From: Cytophaga aurantiaca DSM 3654
GTDB lineage: Bacteria; Bacteroidota; Bacteroidia; Cytophagales; Cytophagaceae
DNA length: 64,000 bases
NCBI RefSeq assembly: GCF_000379725.1
Contig: NZ_KB903664.1
Span: 186,154-250,153 of the forward strand
Direction: 5' to 3'
Notes under the pieces: model-generated
Seen by the model: the letters and a program-made list of their open reading frames with translations, nothing else
Databases searched by the model: none
What the model was told of the DNA's origin: nothing
Part shown: in pieces, positions 61,519-64,000 of the stretch
Numbering within the stretch: the stretch's first letter is position 1
How the letters are laid out: every line of letters begins with the position of its first letter
Translations under genes and position numbers: made by a program

Positions 61519-62574
61519 TTAGTCTTCTAAAAAATTATTTAAGAAGGTAATGCGTGTTGCTGTCCATAGGAGGAAAAACACTACGGCCCATTTTAGGTAA
61601 ATGGTATAAAAATCTTTTATATCTGTATAATGCAATTGAACAACTTTACCCTTTTCAAGCTGGTTGATGCTTTCTGTAATTTCCTTTAAACTTTTTGTAT
61701 TAAACGCTCTGTAAAATTCACCTTTCGTAATGGATGAAATATTTTTTAAGGTCGTTTCATCCAATTTACTTTCCACATAATGTGTGGTTCCATCTTCATC
61801 TTTAAATTGATGTGTACCATCCTTGCCTAAACCAATACAATAGATCTTGATGTTGTATTCCAGACATAATTCTGCTGCAGTTGCCGGATCCATTAAGCCG
61901 GCAGTATTTTCCCCATCGCTGATCAGGATGATAAGACGTTCAGGTGTCTTGGTATTTTTTAAACGGTTTATAGCCGTTCCAAGTGCAGAGCCAATTGCCG
62001 TTCCGGAAGGAATCGATTTGTTTTGTCTTAATTCGTCGAGCTTATCGATCAACAATGTATAGTCGTTTGTTAAAGGAGATAAGGTAACTGCCTCTCCTGA
62101 AAATATAACAATGCCAATCCGATCGGAGTTACGTTCTTTGATGATGTCGCTGCAAATCTGTTTTGCAGCATCAAATCTGCTTGGATGAATATCTGTTATT
62201 TTCATAGATTCAGATATATCCATTGCAAAGACAATATTTATTCCTTCGGTGTATTGTGTATTTGTTTCGTTACTCTTTTGAGGACGTGCAATTGCAACCA
62301 ATAGAAATGAAATTGAAATGAGTAGGAGCGAAAGAGGTATAAATCGTAAGATCTGAATCAGATTTAATGACTTGGTCTCACGTTTGTTTAACGCTACTTT
62401 ATATTTTTTTCTGAATCGATAATAGATTAACCAGCGCAGTACCAATAATAACGGTGTTCCGATGATGCCATAGAGGTATATCGGATTTTCCCATATATAA
62501 CTTCTTAATACTTCAGGTTTCAGCCAGTAGTAAAGCACATACCATTGATTAATATCGTACTGAAAATTATCCAT
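61519..62574 (-). CDS. BatA/BatB-like VWA-domain membrane protein
   Basis: The 351-residue protein has two N-terminal membrane helices (about 30-50 and 75-95), a von Willebrand A domain with MIDAS motif D119-x-S121-x-S123 (FAMDISESM), PSGTAIGSALGTAINRLK and LIILISDGENTAG, and a C-terminal helix. In Bacteroidetes such proteins lie in moxR-DUF58-bat operons, linked to aerotolerance and envelope stress in Bacteroides. It overlaps the preceding gene by eight bases. The partner MoxR ATPase would be beyond the right edge. Confidence 0.9.
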   Translation of the reverse strand: MDNFQYDINQWYVLYYWLKPEVLRSYIWENPIYLYGIIGTPLLLVLRWLIYYRFRKKYKVALNKRETKSLNLIQILRFIPLSLLLISISFLLVAIARPQKSNETNTQYTEGINIVFAMDISESMKITDIHPSRFDAAKQICSDIIKERNSDRIGIVIFSGEAVTLSPLTNDYTLLIDKLDELRQNKSIPSGTAIGSALGTAINRLKNTKTPERLIILISDGENTAGLMDPATAAELCLEYNIKIYCIGLGKDGTHQFKDEDGTTHYVESKLDETTLKNISSITKGEFYRAFNTKSLKEITESINQLEKGKVVQLHYTDIKDFYTIYLKWAVVFFLLWTATRITFLNNFLED

Positions 62575-63457
62575 TGGCTACTTCTCTTCTTCGAAGTTGA
62601 AATCTTCTGTGTGTAAAACGTTTGATTGTTTGTAAGGCGTCGTTGGTATCTTGTGTAACAACACCACCATATACGTTTCTATCAAGCGATTGAAGCGTTG
62701 ATTCCAGTTCTTCCTGGTCGTACAATAAGATCAGTTCTTTTGTTGTGAACGTATTGATCGGTTTGTTTTCGAGACGTGTCAAATAATTTTTCCAGATCGC
62801 TAATGTCTGTTCGATGATTCGCAGATCTGCGGTAGTTTTAAATCTGGTTGCCAGCGATTCGTATTCTTTGATAAATTTATTGTGTGTAGCACTTAGTATA
62901 ATAAGCTTATAGCGTTTGATAAAGATCTTGCCAAAAATCTTATACAAGATGAATAGAATAAAAGAGAGACTGATTGTCCATGCAATCAGATAAGGGTAAT
63001 TGAATTTCTTTAGGATGGGTAATAATCCGGCATCTGCTTGTACATCTTTTTCGGCTCCGGTAGCAATAAGCCGTATGATCGAAACACTATCGATTGTTGA
63101 AATCAGTTTTATTGTGTCTTTATTGATGAAAAAAGAAACGGGCAAACTCAGTCGCTGCGTTTTCATTGTTTCATAACTGGCCAGCGTATAGATGATGCTG
63201 TCGTATGCATACAACGAATCTGTTCGTGTAGGATAATAAGTTTTGCTGATGTATTCAAAAGGGAAGTAGTTGAATGCAGAATCCGGGATGATTGCAACAC
63301 GCTCTTTCGGATAAGTAATGCTTAATCGGTAATGCAGATATTGTCCCACACGAAAGCTATCTTCTTCAAAAGAAGAACTGACGTTATAATTCTCAGGTTG
63401 CTGTGCAGATACAGAGCCAATAGAAAACAAGAATAGAAAAATAAATAGGTTACGCAC
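62567..63457 (-). CDS. Bat-operon membrane protein with signal peptide
   Basis: I chose GTG 63457, giving MRNLFIFLFLFSIGSVSAQ, a clean signal peptide, and an eight-base overlap with the DUF58 stop; a TTG 12 codons upstream is less likely. The 296-residue protein has a beta-rich periplasmic part (residues 20-160), a single membrane helix (about 163-185) and a basic cytoplasmic tail. It lies between DUF58 and VWA genes, where a BatD-like or related accessory protein is normal. The family name is not certain. Confidence 0.7.
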   Translation of the reverse strand: MRNLFIFLFLFSIGSVSAQQPENYNVSSSFEEDSFRVGQYLHYRLSITYPKERVAIIPDSAFNYFPFEYISKTYYPTRTDSLYAYDSIIYTLASYETMKTQRLSLPVSFFINKDTIKLISTIDSVSIIRLIATGAEKDVQADAGLLPILKKFNYPYLIAWTISLSFILFILYKIFGKIFIKRYKLIILSATHNKFIKEYESLATRFKTTADLRIIEQTLAIWKNYLTRLENKPINTFTTKELILLYDQEELESTLQSLDRNVYGGVVTQDTNDALQTIKRFTHRRFQLRRREVANG

Positions 63458-64000
63458 TTTTTTTATGGAAATTTCGTACTCTAAATAATTCAACTAATTT
63501 GATGATGTAATCTTCATGGGTTTTGATGCAGGTATAGTTTGCTTCATTCGACTTGCTGAAGTTTTCCAGTTTTTCCTGAATCGCCTGCAAGCGTTTTTCC
63601 ATTGTTATACGAAACGTTTTAGAGGATGAATTCACCCAAATGGTTTTATTTGTTTCAGTATCTAACAGTGGAATAATTCCCATAGATGGCAAAAGCATTT
63701 CTCTGGTATCCTGAATTTGTATAAGTACCAGATCGTGTTTCTTACTCAAGCTGACTAAATTTTTATCGTAGTTCTCATCAATAAAATCAGACAACACAAT
63801 CACAATACTCTTACGTTTCAGAATGGATAGGGTGTACTGTGTTGCTTTATTGAGATCGGTTAATTTGGATTCGCTCTCTAACGAAAAGAGTTTGTTAATG
63901 AGGTAATAGGCATGTTTAACACCCTTATTCGGGGCAACATACAATTCTTTTTTATCGGAGTAACAGACAAGACCTATTTCGGAGCCTTCTTTTACAGCAG
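63450..64000 (-). CDS. DUF58 protein, C-terminal part (start beyond the right edge)
   Basis: The frame is open to the window edge, so the N-terminus is missing. The visible part, AVKEGSEIGLVCYSDKKELYVAPNKG then SIVIVLSDFIDENYDKNLVSLSKKHDLVLIQIQDTREMLLPSMGI, matches the end of DUF58 (VWA-like) proteins that follow moxR in Bat operons. It overlaps the next gene by eight bases. MoxR-linked DUF58 proteins are thought to assist chaperone-like assembly; the function here is inferred from context. Confidence 0.85.
   Translation of the reverse strand, partial: AVKEGSEIGLVCYSDKKELYVAPNKGVKHAYYLINKLFSLESESKLTDLNKATQYTLSILKRKSIVIVLSDFIDENYDKNLVSLSKKHDLVLIQIQDTREMLLPSMGIIPLLDTETNKTIWVNSSSKTFRITMEKRLQAIQEKLENFSKSNEANYTCIKTHEDYIIKLVELFRVRNFHKKSA

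Overview
The window looks like the chromosome of a gliding Bacteroidetes bacterium of the Cytophagales, most like Cytophaga hutchinsonii. That name is inferred from gene content, not from a database match. Supporting signs are two secreted proteins ending in the gliding-motility/type IX secretion C-terminal domain, several promoters of the Bacteroidetes TTG / TAnnTTTG type, families typical of the phylum (DUF3822 beside coaD, DUF1573, DUF423, GH3-like acyl-adenylating enzyme, Bat-type VWA proteins), and terminator palindromes with the core CCCGATAGCTATCGGG. Most of the window is housekeeping DNA with tight, often overlapping operons. No rRNA, tRNA, CRISPR array, transposase or phage gene was seen.

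Region 1 (1-11700) holds the end of a secreted adhesin-like protein, a minus-strand surface-polysaccharide group (wecB, a flippase, an acyltransferase), miaA, pfkA, a GT2 glycosyltransferase, a large YfhO-type membrane protein and a second flippase. Region 2 (11780-24516) is the main accessory locus: a long plus-strand operon for a nonulosonic (legionaminic/pseudaminic-type) acid. It runs pseB, legB, legC, an ATP-grasp ligase, a mini-HAD phosphatase, legI, legG, ptmE, legF, a Gfo/Idh oxidoreductase and a ptmA-like SDR, then a GNGPSL-motif protein that may be the transferase, a methyltransferase and a DUF5672 protein. No LegH-type N-acetyltransferase is visible, and the ATP-grasp gene sits where one would act. 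This is the best candidate for new chemistry in the window.

Region 3 (24518-30272) has a lipoprotein, ffh, and a second minus-strand glycan operon: mini-HAD, a fused nucleotidyltransferase-like/APH-kinase protein, a sugar nucleotidyltransferase and a WavE-like protein. Region 4 (30600-49400) is mostly housekeeping and envelope genes: pdhB, two OmpA-domain proteins, PspC, a degenerate GT51-like protein, the hisS-CHU_C-ybaB-GT2 operon, AsmA, pyrE, coaD and two NUDIX proteins. Region 5 (49440-64000) has a compact RecD-like helicase, DUF1573, DUF423, YggS and GH3 proteins, a TolC/RND/HlyD efflux operon, a SET-domain protein and part of a Bat-type DUF58/VWA operon that runs off the right edge.

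The intergenic DNA carries several dispersed repeat families: degenerate seven-base AG(N5) tracts, usually in facing pairs that abut gene 3' ends; a 160-170 bp double-hairpin element with TTGTTGGT arms (two copies, opposite orientation); a 45-base GGCTG/GGGGC two-hairpin element (two copies); and a perfect nine-copy heptamer. Functions are assigned from motifs and remembered family features; no searches were run.
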